A stretch of 43,816 nt of DNA from Chitinophagales bacterium. Its GTDB lineage: Bacteria > Bacteroidota > Bacteroidia > Chitinophagales > LD1. The stretch's first letter is position 1; each line of letters starts with the position of its first letter. The notes beneath the pieces were generated by a model. The model saw nothing but the letters and a program-made list of their open reading frames with translations. It searched no databases and had not been told where the DNA came from. Where the stretch lies: NCBI GenBank assembly GCA_016786765.1, contig JAEUUZ010000052.1, positions 1 to 43,816 of the forward strand, written 5' to 3'. Made by a program: the position numbers and the translations under genes. Positions 24,247-32,889 of this stretch are shown here, piece by piece.

Positions 24247-24620
24247 TGCACATTCTGGCTAAAATCTTTATTGCAATAGTTGCCATCGAACACATCTACA
24301 TTCTGTGGCTAGAAATGTTTGCATGGACTACTCGAGGGAAAAAGACATTTAAAAGCTTGAAGCCTGAATTATTCGAGCCTACAAAGGCATTGGCTGCTAA
24401 TCAAGGTTTATATAATGGCTTCTTAGCAGCTGGATTATTGTGGTCTTTGTTAATTACCGATTCGAATTGGTCGTATAATGTGGCTTACTTCTTTTTAGGC
24501 TGTGTAATTGTTGCCGGTGTATATGGCGCTTACTCAGCCGACAAAAAAATATTTTTTATACAAGGTGTGCCGGCTGTAATAGCCATGGCTGTTGCACTTT
24601 ATGCTCAATGCTGTTTATGA
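24246..24620 (+). CDS. DUF1304 membrane protein
   Basis: 124 aa with four predicted transmembrane helices. Family marks include AIEHIYILWLEMFAWTT near residue 17 and ANQGLYNGFLAAGLLW around 53-68. The function of DUF1304 proteins is unknown. Its ATG overlaps the tyrS stop (TGATG) and its stop overlaps the next gene's start, so it belongs to one four-gene run. Confidence 0.88.
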   Translation: MHILAKIFIAIVAIEHIYILWLEMFAWTTRGKKTFKSLKPELFEPTKALAANQGLYNGFLAAGLLWSLLITDSNWSYNVAYFFLGCVIVAGVYGAYSADKKIFFIQGVPAVIAMAVALYAQCCL

Positions 24621-24943
24621 AAACAAAATTAAGCCTATTATCAACATTAGCTGTTGTAATCCTTTTTACCCTATTACCATCTTGTGCTAAACCACCTGTT
24701 ATATGCTTTGAAGTTTTAACTCCGGTCGATAGCATTCGCGTTGGAAAAGAAGTAAAATTCAGTGCTAATTGTAGCATAAATACGAACGATTACTATTGGT
24801 CTTTCGGGAATGGGAAAGGCGACTTCGACAAGATAGAGACCTCAACAACTTACGATTCTATTGGCATCTACGAGGTAACATTATTAAGTACAAGTGGAAG
24901 TAAATCAAACACACAAACGAAGTCGATTGAAGTTAAGCCTTAA
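24617..24943 (+). CDS. PKD-domain lipoprotein
   Basis: 108 aa from ATG at 24617, whose TGA overlap with the previous stop (ATGA) favours it over the start at 24608. A lipoprotein signal ends in LLPSC with Cys23. The rest is one PKD-like Ig fold (VGKEVKFSANC, YYWSFGNGKGDFDKIETSTTYDSIGIYEVTL). Such domains mediate surface adhesion or binding. It is the last gene of the EVE-tyrS run and converges with rsmI. Confidence 0.8.
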   Translation: MKTKLSLLSTLAVVILFTLLPSCAKPPVICFEVLTPVDSIRVGKEVKFSANCSINTNDYYWSFGNGKGDFDKIETSTTYDSIGIYEVTLLSTSGSKSNTQTKSIEVKP

Positions 24944-24957
24944 TACTTTTGCGCAAA

Positions 24958-25623
24958 CTATTTTCTTCCCTCGACCACAATCACAAACTCCCCTCTCGGT
25001 TCTTTGTTAGTGAAATGAAGAATCAATTCCGGAATGGTACCGTGCACTGTTTCTTCAAACATCTTAGAGAGTTCGCGCGATATGGATATTCTTCTTTCTT
25101 CGCCTAAAATAGGTAAGGCTTGTTCCAAAAATTTCAATACACGAAAAGGAGATTCATAGAGGATAACTACGCGCTTTTCTTCTGCAATGTTTTTCAAAAT
25201 GGTTTCCCTGCCTTTTTTGTGAGGAAGAAATCCAATAAAGACAAATTCGCTCGTATCAAAGCCTGATTTTACCAATGCCGGCACAAAAGCGGTTGCACCG
25301 GGTAAACATTCTACTTTCACGCCTTCTGCTACACAAGCTTCCACTAAAATATAACCGGGATCGGAAATACAAGGGGTTCCACAATCGGAAACCAAAGCAA
25401 TTGTTTTACCGGCTTTCAACTGCTCTACAATATGCTCGCACGATTTTCGCTCATTGAATTTATGGTACGATGAAAGCCGTGTTGGAATAGCGTAATGCTG
25501 TAATAATTTCTGCGTTTGACGGGTGTCTTCTGCTAGTATTAAATCTACTTCTTTTAGCACACGTATTGCCCGAAGCGTTATATCTTCAAGGTTGCCGATA
25601 GGTGTAGGAACAATATACAACAT
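24958..25623 (-). CDS. rsmI: 16S rRNA 2'-O-ribose C1402 methyltransferase
   Basis: Start at ATG 25623 (MLYIVPTPIGNLEDITLRA), the conserved family N-terminus, rather than six codons earlier; 221 aa. The tetrapyrrole-methylase-like fold shows LAEDTRQTQKLLQHY, ALVSDCGTPCISDPGY, LPGATAFVPALVKSGF and EFVFIGFLPHKKGR. It methylates C1402 of 16S rRNA using SAM. The C-terminal ~50-residue extension of E. coli RsmI is missing, as in many Bacteroidota. It stands alone on the - strand. Confidence 0.94.
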   Translation of the reverse strand: MLYIVPTPIGNLEDITLRAIRVLKEVDLILAEDTRQTQKLLQHYAIPTRLSSYHKFNERKSCEHIVEQLKAGKTIALVSDCGTPCISDPGYILVEACVAEGVKVECLPGATAFVPALVKSGFDTSEFVFIGFLPHKKGRETILKNIAEEKRVVILYESPFRVLKFLEQALPILGEERRISISRELSKMFEETVHGTIPELILHFTNKEPRGEFVIVVEGRK

Positions 25624-25670
25624 GCTAAAGCATTTTTTCAAAGAGCAACAAAAATGCTGCTGTCGAAAAA

Positions 25671-25922
25671 TTATTCTTCAATCAGTTCGAAAGAATAGCC
25701 TTCCATGATAGCATTCGCCAACAATTTCTTGCAAGCGTCTTCTACTTGTTGAGTGGCTTCGCTTTTGTCTTTAGCCGACAATTTGATAGAAATATGACGA
25801 CCTACGCGTACGTCTTGCACACCATCAAAAGATAAATTGTGTAAACCATGCGCCACTGCCTTTCCTTGTGGGTCCAACAATTCTTTGTGAGGCATAATAT
25901 CTATTTCCGCTCTGAAGTTCAT
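25671..25922 (-). CDS. purS: phosphoribosylformylglycinamidine synthase subunit PurS
   Basis: 83 aa from ATG at 25922, the normal PurS size; a longer frame upstream adds unrelated residues. MNFRAEIDIMPHKELLDPQGKAV and VRVGRHISIKL are conserved PurS features. PurS bridges PurL and PurQ in the three-subunit FGAM synthase of de novo purine synthesis. Its start overlaps the pssA stop (ATGA). The presence of PurS implies small PurL plus PurQ elsewhere in the genome, instead of a single large PurL. Confidence 0.93.
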   Translation of the reverse strand: MNFRAEIDIMPHKELLDPQGKAVAHGLHNLSFDGVQDVRVGRHISIKLSAKDKSEATQQVEDACKKLLANAIMEGYSFELIEE

Positions 25923-26638
25923 TTTGCTATTTGTTTTTGAATGATTGAAGTGAGGATGTAAAGTAATATAATCAAAGGCAATGCAACAAGTTTCAGTACT
26001 ACTAAAAGTAAAATACATACCACAATAAAGCCAAAACGGAGTTCATTCCCTTTCCAACCATAGTTTTTAAACTTGAATGAAAACATAGGCAACTCCGCTA
26101 TCATCAAGAAACACAACACTATAAAGGTGGTGAAAAGCACATAAGGAATAGAAATAATAGCATACAGCCCGTATGCATTGGAATTAAATAATTGATATAA
26201 ACCAACCACAAAAATAGTTGCAGCAGGTGTGGCTAAACCAATAAATCCATCACTCTGGCGCGTATCGATATTAAATTTAGCCAAACGTAATGCCGCAAAA
26301 AGGGCGAAAATAAAGCCTAAGTTGGAAATAAATGTCAACCAAAAATCAGGTAGTGTAGGGAAATGGGTGGTCAGAGCATCGAAAAATAAAAACTTGAAGA
26401 TAAAACCTGGTACAACCCCAAAACTCACTACATCCGCCAAAGAATCGAGCTCCTTCCCTATTCCTGAACTTACTTTTAACGCACGAGCCGACATGCCATC
26501 AAAAAAATCGGCTACCAACGATACTACAGTACAAAGCAATGTAGCTTCAGGGTTTCCGCCCATTACAAACAAAATTGCCATACAACCTGCAAACAAGTTG
26601 ATAAGCGTAAGAAGATTGGGGATATTGAATAATTGCAT
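25919..26638 (-). CDS. pssA: CDP-diacylglycerol-serine O-phosphatidyltransferase
   Basis: 239 aa with several transmembrane helices. The CDP-alcohol phosphotransferase motif DGx2ARx8Gx3Dx3D is seen as DGMSARALKVSSGIGKELD followed by SLAD near residues 45-70. It makes phosphatidylserine, the precursor of phosphatidylethanolamine, at the inner membrane. It overlaps purS by four bases. A dispersed hairpin repeat lies just upstream. Confidence 0.93.
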   Translation of the reverse strand: MQLFNIPNLLTLINLFAGCMAILFVMGGNPEATLLCTVVSLVADFFDGMSARALKVSSGIGKELDSLADVVSFGVVPGFIFKFLFFDALTTHFPTLPDFWLTFISNLGFIFALFAALRLAKFNIDTRQSDGFIGLATPAATIFVVGLYQLFNSNAYGLYAIISIPYVLFTTFIVLCFLMIAELPMFSFKFKNYGWKGNELRFGFIVVCILLLVVLKLVALPLIILLYILTSIIQKQIAK

Positions 26639-26696
26639 TACAGGTAAGATTTAAGATTTTTTGATTTATGATTTAAGACTAAGACAAGTATTTCTC

Positions 26697-26763
26697 CGTC
26701 ATTGCGAGTCCTCGAAGCAATCTAAACAACTAACACAGACTGCTTCGAGGACTCGCAGTGACG
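26697..26763. repeat. 27-bp imperfect hairpin repeat (CGTCATTGCGAG...)
   Basis: CGTCATTGCGAGTCCTCGAA is mirrored by TTCGAGGACTCGCAGTGACG with one mismatch; the arms continue as GCAATCT/AGACTGC across a ~13-nt loop. This resembles the CATTGCGAGGA...GAAGCAATC type of dispersed repeat known from many genomes. It sits between the 3' end of the aminopeptidase gene and pssA. Confidence 0.8.
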
Positions 26764-26772
26764 AGACGCATC

Positions 26773-28068
26773 CTATTTCTTCTTATTCATTAACGCTTCA
26801 ATTTCATCCACTTCAATGGGAACGTTGGCCATCAAATCGATAGGTTTTCCATTGGTTATCACAATATTGTTCTCGATACGAATACCAATATTTTCTTCCT
26901 GAATGTAAATACCCGGCTCACAAGTTAATACTGTACCGGCTTTCAGCTTGGCGTAACGATTTCCAACATCATGCACATCTATACCTAAAAAGTGTGCGGT
27001 TCCGTGCGGGAAATATTTTTTATACAATGGACTTTTCTTGTCTTGCTTCTTTACATCTGCCGCTTTCAGTAAACTTAAGCCAATCAACTCTTTCTCCATA
27101 ATATCGCCAACAGCCATATTAAAATCGTTGAGTACCATTCCGGCTTTCATCATTTTCTTCGCCTCGTTGTGAACACGTAAAACAGCATTATACACTGCCT
27201 TTTGGCGTTTTGAGAATCGACCGTTTACCGGAATCGTTCGTGTTAAATCAGCACAATAATTCCCATATTCGGCACCACAATCCATCAACAACAAATCGCC
27301 ATCTTTACATTGCATGCTGTTGGTAATGTAATGCAACACGCAAGCGTTTCCGCCTGTTGCAACAATTGGTGTATAAGCATGTCCGGTTCCGCGGTTGCGT
27401 AGATATTCATAGGTAATCTCTGCCTCTACTTCGTATTCCCAAACACCGGGTTTCACAAAAGATAATGCGCGAAGGAATCCTTTATTCGTAATATCAACAG
27501 CCGTTCTCAATAAATCAATTTCAATGTCGCTTTTTTGTGCGCGCAAGTCATGCATAATTGGAGCAGAGCGCTCATAAGCATGCATAGGAAATTTTGTTTT
27601 AACCGCTTTTGCCAATTCAGTTTCAGCCGTATGCGGGAATCCTTCAGCACGGTCGTTTTCATTGGCGTTCAAATAAATCGTTGAAGCCTGCAAAGCCACC
27701 ACATTTAACAACTGCTCAAATCCGCTGCTCCATTGCACATTACTTATGCCTGAAAAAGCCGTGGCCTCCGCCTTATTGTGCTTCTTCCCCTCCCAAACCG
27801 CAATGTGGTCGTTGGTTTCACGCACAAACAACACTTCCCTCCATTCTGCCTTTGGAGCATCCGGAAACAAAATTAAATAGGTTTCTTCTTGGTCGATGCC
27901 GGTTAGGTAAAATAAATCCGGATTCTGACGCCAATTATACCCGGCATCAGCACTTCTCGGCATAATCGCATTCGAGGTAAAAACGGCAACAGCATTGGGC
28001 TTCATCTTTTTAACAAAGCGCTTTCTGTTCTCAATAAATAATCGGGTATCAATCTTGTTGTACTTCAT
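26773..28068 (-). CDS. Xaa-Pro aminopeptidase (aminopeptidase P family, M24B)
   Basis: ATG at 28068 (MKYNKIDTRLFIENRKRF) gives 431 aa and the usual M24 N-terminal AMP_N domain; the frame upstream adds unrelated residues. The metal-binding residues are in LMDCGAEYGNYCADLTRT (two Asp), PHGTAHFLGIDVHD (His), TCEPGIYI (Glu) and GIRIENNI (Glu). It removes an N-terminal residue preceding proline, using two Mn or similar ions, in the cytoplasm. The gene is divergent from pckA. Confidence 0.94.
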   Translation of the reverse strand: MKYNKIDTRLFIENRKRFVKKMKPNAVAVFTSNAIMPRSADAGYNWRQNPDLFYLTGIDQEETYLILFPDAPKAEWREVLFVRETNDHIAVWEGKKHNKAEATAFSGISNVQWSSGFEQLLNVVALQASTIYLNANENDRAEGFPHTAETELAKAVKTKFPMHAYERSAPIMHDLRAQKSDIEIDLLRTAVDITNKGFLRALSFVKPGVWEYEVEAEITYEYLRNRGTGHAYTPIVATGGNACVLHYITNSMQCKDGDLLLMDCGAEYGNYCADLTRTIPVNGRFSKRQKAVYNAVLRVHNEAKKMMKAGMVLNDFNMAVGDIMEKELIGLSLLKAADVKKQDKKSPLYKKYFPHGTAHFLGIDVHDVGNRYAKLKAGTVLTCEPGIYIQEENIGIRIENNIVITNGKPIDLMANVPIEVDEIEALMNKKK

Positions 28069-28161
28069 AAAAGAGCTGTATTGCACAAGATTAAACGAAA
28101 ATACGCTGTTTTCCAATTTGTTTTTTCTTTCCACCACTTCTGCACATACGCATTTTCTTGT

Positions 28162-28190
28162 TTTGTTCGTAAGGAAAAATGCTAGTTTTG
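28162..28190 (+). promoter_or_regulatory. Bacteroidota-type promoter of pckA
   Basis: TTTG at 28162-28165 and TAGTTTTG at 28183-28190, 17-nt spacer, an excellent match to the -33/-7 pattern. The start codon lies 25 bp downstream. Confidence 0.75.
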
Positions 28191-28214
28191 CTTAATTTTT
28201 TAAAAAATCAAGCT

Positions 28215-29834
28215 ATGCAAATTTTCGGTACAAAGAGTGGGAACGATACACTCTCTCAATTGGGCATCAACAACACCGGCAATCAATATTGGAATTTAAC
28301 TTCTTCTGAGCTGGTAGAAGAATCCATCAAACGCAATCAGGGTGTGTTAAACGACACAGGTGCTTTGGCTGTTGATACCGGAGAGTTTACCGGACGATCT
28401 CCGAACGATAAATTTATTGTGAAAGACGACATCACTAAAGATGCTGTTGATTGGACAAGTAAATTTAACCTTGCCGTTGAACCATCGGTATTTGATGGTT
28501 TGTATGCAAAAATAACAGCTTACTTAGCAGGAAAAGATGTTTTCGTTCGCGATTGTTACGCTTGTGCTGACGATGCTTTCCGTTTGAATGTTCGTGTTAT
28601 CAACGAACATCCATGGTCGAACATGTTTGCTTCAAATATGTTTCTTCGTCCTTCAACAGCAGAATTAGCCACTATTACACCGGACTGGACAATCATTCAA
28701 GCCCCTTCATTCTTAGCGCAAGGAGCAATTGATGGTGTCCGTCAACATAATTTCGCCATCATCAACTTCACGAAAAAAATTGCCATCATTGGTGGTACGG
28801 CTTATACAGGCGAAATCAAAAAAGGAATTTTTACCGTTTTGAATTTCGTATTGCCGCACGAACAAAAAGTATTGAGCATGCACTGCTCGGCTAACGTAGG
28901 AAAAGATGGCGATACTGCGCTTTTCTTCGGGTTATCTGGAACAGGAAAAACTACACTTTCTGCAGATCCTAATCGTCCGCTAATTGGTGACGATGAGCAC
29001 GGCTGGACAAAAAATTCTGTATTCAACTTCGAAGGTGGCTGCTACGCAAAATGTATCGACTTATCAGCTGAAAAAGAACCGGATATTTTCAAAGCCATTC
29101 GTCATGGTGCGATTTTGGAAAATATTGGATTTGAGCCTGGAACAAGAACGGTAGACTATGCGTTCAAAGGAAAAACAGAAAACACGCGTGTTTCTTATCC
29201 AATTCATTTTATCGAAAACGCATTGCCAAAATCAGTAGGTGGCGAACCAAAAAATATTTTCTTCTTAACCTATGATGCATTCGGTGTATTACCTCCGATT
29301 TCAAGATTAAGCGTTGGTCAAGCGATGTATTTCTTCTTGAGCGGCTTCACCTCTAAAGTAGCAGGAACAGAAGCAGGCGTTACAGAACCACAAACTACTT
29401 TCTCTACTTGCTTTGGCGCACCTTTCTTGCCATTGCATCCAACAAAATATGCTGAATTGTTAGGTCAGAAATTGACAGAGAATCCGAATATTAAAGTGTG
29501 GTTATTGAACACAGGGTACACCGGTGGTCCATACGGTATCGGAAAACGAATGAGCCTACCGCACACCCGTGCGTTAATCACAGCAGCACTTACAGGCAAA
29601 TTAGACAATGTGGCTTATAATGCGCATCCGGTGTTTGGGGTATCTATTCCTACAGCATGCGATGGCGTTCCTGCCGAAGTATTGAACCCAAGAGCAACAT
29701 GGGGCAATGCAGCTGAATACGATGCGAAAGCAAACGAATTAGCTGTAGAATTCAACAAAAACTTTGCTAAATATGCTGATGTAGCCAGCGATGAAATTAA
29801 AGGAGCCGCCCCAAAAGCGATGCAGAGCGCATAA
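28215..29834 (+). CDS. pckA: phosphoenolpyruvate carboxykinase (ATP)
   Basis: ATG at 28215 gives 539 residues, close to the usual size; the upstream frame start at 28179 lies within the promoter. RSPNDKFIV near the N-terminus, oxaloacetate-site region PRVINEHPWSNMF, kinase-1 P-loop GLSGTGKTTLSADPNRPLIGDDEHGW (~238-263) and the C-terminal NTGYTGGPYGIGKRM are diagnostic. It converts oxaloacetate and ATP to PEP for gluconeogenesis, or the reverse in fermentation. Monocistronic with its own promoter and terminator. Confidence 0.97.
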   Translation: MQIFGTKSGNDTLSQLGINNTGNQYWNLTSSELVEESIKRNQGVLNDTGALAVDTGEFTGRSPNDKFIVKDDITKDAVDWTSKFNLAVEPSVFDGLYAKITAYLAGKDVFVRDCYACADDAFRLNVRVINEHPWSNMFASNMFLRPSTAELATITPDWTIIQAPSFLAQGAIDGVRQHNFAIINFTKKIAIIGGTAYTGEIKKGIFTVLNFVLPHEQKVLSMHCSANVGKDGDTALFFGLSGTGKTTLSADPNRPLIGDDEHGWTKNSVFNFEGGCYAKCIDLSAEKEPDIFKAIRHGAILENIGFEPGTRTVDYAFKGKTENTRVSYPIHFIENALPKSVGGEPKNIFFLTYDAFGVLPPISRLSVGQAMYFFLSGFTSKVAGTEAGVTEPQTTFSTCFGAPFLPLHPTKYAELLGQKLTENPNIKVWLLNTGYTGGPYGIGKRMSLPHTRALITAALTGKLDNVAYNAHPVFGVSIPTACDGVPAEVLNPRATWGNAAEYDAKANELAVEFNKNFAKYADVASDEIKGAAPKAMQSA

Positions 29835-29854
29835 TTCAGAAGTTTAAGAAAAAC

Positions 29855-29886
29855 AAAAAAGCCAAGTCGAACGACTTGGCTTTTTT
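29855..29886. terminator. rho-independent terminator after pckA (bidirectional)
   Basis: AAAAAAGCCAAGTCG-aac-GACTTGGCTTTTTT forms a perfect stem with A/T tracts on both sides, serving pckA (+) and the DUF2147 gene (-). Confidence 0.9.
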
Positions 29887-29893
29887 GTTTGCA

Positions 29894-30331
29894 TTATTCT
29901 GCTAAAGTCCATCGTGTTGTCCGCCCTAAAAAAGGCAAGCCTAGAATATAACCTCGCAACTCCAAAATCTTATCGGATACTAATTTCATTTTGCAATTGT
30001 AATGATTGCCTTTTGAAGGATCATAAATCTTTCCATCCACTAATTCGGAGTTAGATGCTTTTGTCATGCCATTAGTAATCTTTATACCTAACCATTTTCG
30101 ATTTCGAAGTTTCTCATCCGGATTTTCAGTATCTAAAACCGGTTTCCCGTTTTTTAACGAATCTTGCATCCAAATTAGCTGCACGTAATACTTTCCATCA
30201 GCTTCTTTACAAATCCGAACTTTACTCTTTTTTCCATCAGTGTACCATGTTTTGCAGAAACCATCTTGGGCATAAACCACAGCGGTCATCTGCATGAACA
30301 GCAGAGTACTGATACAATATTTCAAAGCCAT
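29894..30331 (-). CDS. DUF2147 exported protein
   Basis: 145 aa. Signal peptide ~1-21 (ending VVYAQ). The body has the DUF2147 pattern, opening with a trp-containing strand (KTWYTDGKKSKVRI) and closing with a G-x-x-x-G-[RK]-xxxW type end (LGLPFLGRTTRWTL), a lipocalin-like beta fold. Function unknown; probably periplasmic. It starts 4 bp after the Rieske oxygenase gene, so the two are likely co-transcribed. Confidence 0.82.
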   Translation of the reverse strand: MALKYCISTLLFMQMTAVVYAQDGFCKTWYTDGKKSKVRICKEADGKYYVQLIWMQDSLKNGKPVLDTENPDEKLRNRKWLGIKITNGMTKASNSELVDGKIYDPSKGNHYNCKMKLVSDKILELRGYILGLPFLGRTTRWTLAE

Positions 30332-30335
30332 AAAA

Positions 30336-31502
30336 TTAATTGTTGTTTTCAGCGGTTGACAATAACGACTCTTCCACTATGGCACTATCTTTTACACCTT
30401 CATTTTCTCCATAAAACTGACTGTACCAAGCACGCATCTTCATAATTGGACCATCGCCTTTCACCAACACAGGGCGTTCGGCATAATTTTTCTTCTCCCA
30501 GATCGCAATATCATCATGAAACTGTGCTGATGCCTCTCGCAGTAAATATTTAATCGCCAATTTGAACGTCCCTTTTGGCGCATACACATAATCATCCATA
30601 CGTAGCTTCAACGGCCCTAATGGAGTGAATGTCTTTATTAACAATACATTCCCGATTTCGGTAGTGAATTGAAACACTAAAAATCCCGGACCAAAATAGG
30701 TTACTTTTGCATGTCCCCCGGCTCGCGGAATTTCCTTTTGACTCTTCTTCCAAACCAATGAAGCAATATCTGTAAAGTAAGCCATGTGCTTTTCTTTCCC
30801 TTCCAAAAAAACAATTTCCAATGTGTGTTTCACATCAATTATATGCTCTACAAAGGGTATGGTCATTAGATTATGAACGTATGCAAAATGGGCATGATCG
30901 GCACCGTTTTCCGCAAAATCTTGTAAGTGGATACGAAGTATGTCTGTAGTTTTTCCGTGATACTTGAAATCAGACATCTCCGTCAAATAGCCTTCTGTAT
31001 CCCAAGTTGGTAAAGCCTTCTGGGCATGATACCACACTAAAATCAAGCCCCAATTTTCTTTCACAATCCAACACGCAGTGGAGGCATTTGGCACCTTATC
31101 GGAATAAGGCACATGTTTGCATTTTCCGTCTTTCCCGAATTCCCAAGCGTGGAACGGACAAACCAAGTTATTCCCCACCACTTTTCCATCGGCTAAATTG
31201 GCGTTCAAATGCGGACAATATACATCCACCACACCTACTTTACCATCTTCACCACGAAACACAGCCAATTTTTGTCCAAATGCTTCTACCTCAATCACCT
31301 TGCCCTTTTCCACCATATCGGAACTGCATAAATTAAACCAACCATTTGGAAATGCAGGTGGATAATTTTGTGCACGAATCTTCTCGTATTCTTCATCGAA
31401 GGCAATCCGCTTTCGATCTTTATGTTTTTCAAAAATTTGGTAGTAAAAATAAGCGATTACACTAACGGGGATTAGCAATAGGAACAAAACAATAAACAGC
31501 AA
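30336..31502 (-). CDS. Rieske oxygenase, Neverland/DAF-36 sterol desaturase type
   Basis: 388 aa from a TTG start (no ATG; TAA lies upstream). Residues ~1-22 form a transmembrane anchor. The Rieske [2Fe-2S] ligands are Cys96-Pro-His98 and Cys115-x2-His118 (CPFHAWEF). The mononuclear iron site reads N199-x2-D202-x2-H205-x4-H210 (QDFAENGADHAHFAYVH), and HDDIAIWEKK near the C-terminus is also found in cholesterol 7-desaturases. The N-terminal TM plus this layout matches the Neverland/DAF-36 group rather than ring-hydroxylating dioxygenases. Bacterial substrates are unknown; a steroid- or hydrophobic-substrate role is inference. Confidence 0.82.
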   Translation of the reverse strand: MLFIVLFLLLIPVSVIAYFYYQIFEKHKDRKRIAFDEEYEKIRAQNYPPAFPNGWFNLCSSDMVEKGKVIEVEAFGQKLAVFRGEDGKVGVVDVYCPHLNANLADGKVVGNNLVCPFHAWEFGKDGKCKHVPYSDKVPNASTACWIVKENWGLILVWYHAQKALPTWDTEGYLTEMSDFKYHGKTTDILRIHLQDFAENGADHAHFAYVHNLMTIPFVEHIIDVKHTLEIVFLEGKEKHMAYFTDIASLVWKKSQKEIPRAGGHAKVTYFGPGFLVFQFTTEIGNVLLIKTFTPLGPLKLRMDDYVYAPKGTFKLAIKYLLREASAQFHDDIAIWEKKNYAERPVLVKGDGPIMKMRAWYSQFYGENEGVKDSAIVEESLLSTAENNN

Positions 31503-31580
31503 TGGAAAGGAATTTTAATCGACAGAAAAATATCTGTTTCTAAAACTATTATTATTTTTTAAAATCTTGATTTTCAGACA

Positions 31581-31608
31581 AAAAAAACACGAACACATGT
31601 GTTTTTTT
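31581..31608 (-). terminator. probable terminator after the MFS gene
   Basis: AAAAAAACAC and GTGTTTTTTT pair around an 8-nt loop just past the MFS stop; the GC content of the stem is low. Confidence 0.5.
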
Positions 31609-31618
31609 AGACATATCA

Positions 31619-32848
31619 TTAGCCCTCCACCTTTTGTTTATACAAAGCCGACCGAAACCCAAATACAAACACCAACCAGGCAATAAAAATAGACAAACCG
31701 GCTAAAAATATTGGCAAACGAACATCTATGGAAACTACAACCCCTGCAATTATAGGCGGAATGGCAAAAGCCAAAGATTGAACGGATTGCTGAATCCCTA
31801 AAATTTCGCCTTGTGTATCTTTGGGCGTAAGCACCGAAACTATGCTCGTTAAATTTGGCTGGCTTAAGCCCTGAAATAGCGCCACCAAAGGCTGTGTAAC
31901 AAACAACATCCATAAGGCAGAAGGACCTAAAATTAACCACAACGAAAGCGATAAACCGAGCAAAGTGACTTGCAATATCTGAGGAGATGAAAACCTTTTA
32001 CTTACCAATCGGGTAATCCCCCCTTGTGTAATGGCAATCCAAATGCCTATGTAGCCAAACATTTGCCCAATCTGCACTTGCGAAAAATCGTACTGCTTGA
32101 TAAGATAAACCTGAAAAAACTGCATGAAGAAACTAAAGCCAAAAGCTTGCAGAAAGAGGGTTAGAAACACTACATCCAGCTCTTTCATTTTTAGCGCTCG
32201 CTTCACATTGCGAATACCTGTGAGCAACGATACCGTTCCATTCCCAGAGGGCACAAAGGTTTCAGGGAATTGAATAACCACCAAAACAATATTCAACAAC
32301 GTAAGCGCTGCAGTACACCATAAAGGTAGGGCCAAATCAATTTTCCCCAACGTACCGCCAATAAAAGGGCCGAGAATAAATCCCAATCCAAAGGCCATAC
32401 CCACTAAACCAAAATTCTTCGCCCTATCTTTCGGGTCACTAATATCGGCTAACGAAGCCAAAACAATAGAAATGTTTCCACCCATAAAACCCGGCAAAGC
32501 ACGAGCAATAAAAACTAACCACAACAATCGATAATGAACTGCCAAAGCAAAAAGTACATAGCCAACAAATGTTCCTAAAAGGGAAAAACGCAAGATTTTT
32601 TTTCGACCGTATTTATCGGCCAAACCGCCTAAAATAGGCGCTCCAAAGAATTGAAATATGGCAAAAGTGGCCGATAAAACTCCGTAAGTAAGATTGCGTG
32701 TAGCTTCAGATGTAGCTAGAGGCATCAATCCATATTCGTTGCGAACAATCAATGGCGCAAATATGGGAATGATAATCCCTACACCAAGCATATCGATGAA
32801 AACAGTAATAAATACAGCCAGAATGGGATTGCGTTTGATAGCGCTCAT
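31619..32848 (-). CDS. MFS transporter, TCR/Tet-like drug exporter subfamily
   Basis: 409 aa, twelve predicted transmembrane helices. The motif-A loop between TM2 and TM3 is GGLADKYGRKKIL, and motif C-like glycine-rich sequence GLGFILGPFIGGTLG is in TM5. N-terminal FIDMLGVGIIIPIFAPL resembles TetA-type and YajR-like exporters. It probably exports a small hydrophobic compound by proton antiport; tetracycline resistance cannot be concluded. It lies 41 bp after asnB on the same strand. Confidence 0.88.
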   Translation of the reverse strand: MSAIKRNPILAVFITVFIDMLGVGIIIPIFAPLIVRNEYGLMPLATSEATRNLTYGVLSATFAIFQFFGAPILGGLADKYGRKKILRFSLLGTFVGYVLFALAVHYRLLWLVFIARALPGFMGGNISIVLASLADISDPKDRAKNFGLVGMAFGLGFILGPFIGGTLGKIDLALPLWCTAALTLLNIVLVVIQFPETFVPSGNGTVSLLTGIRNVKRALKMKELDVVFLTLFLQAFGFSFFMQFFQVYLIKQYDFSQVQIGQMFGYIGIWIAITQGGITRLVSKRFSSPQILQVTLLGLSLSLWLILGPSALWMLFVTQPLVALFQGLSQPNLTSIVSVLTPKDTQGEILGIQQSVQSLAFAIPPIIAGVVVSIDVRLPIFLAGLSIFIAWLVFVFGFRSALYKQKVEG

Positions 32849-32889
32849 GAATATTTTTTAAAATGAAATGTTGTATGAAACGAGGGAAT

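Noticed and set aside
31619..32848. Tetracycline resistance gene
   Set aside because: The MFS subfamily is similar, but no feature specific to tetracycline efflux was seen and no TetR-like regulator is adjacent.
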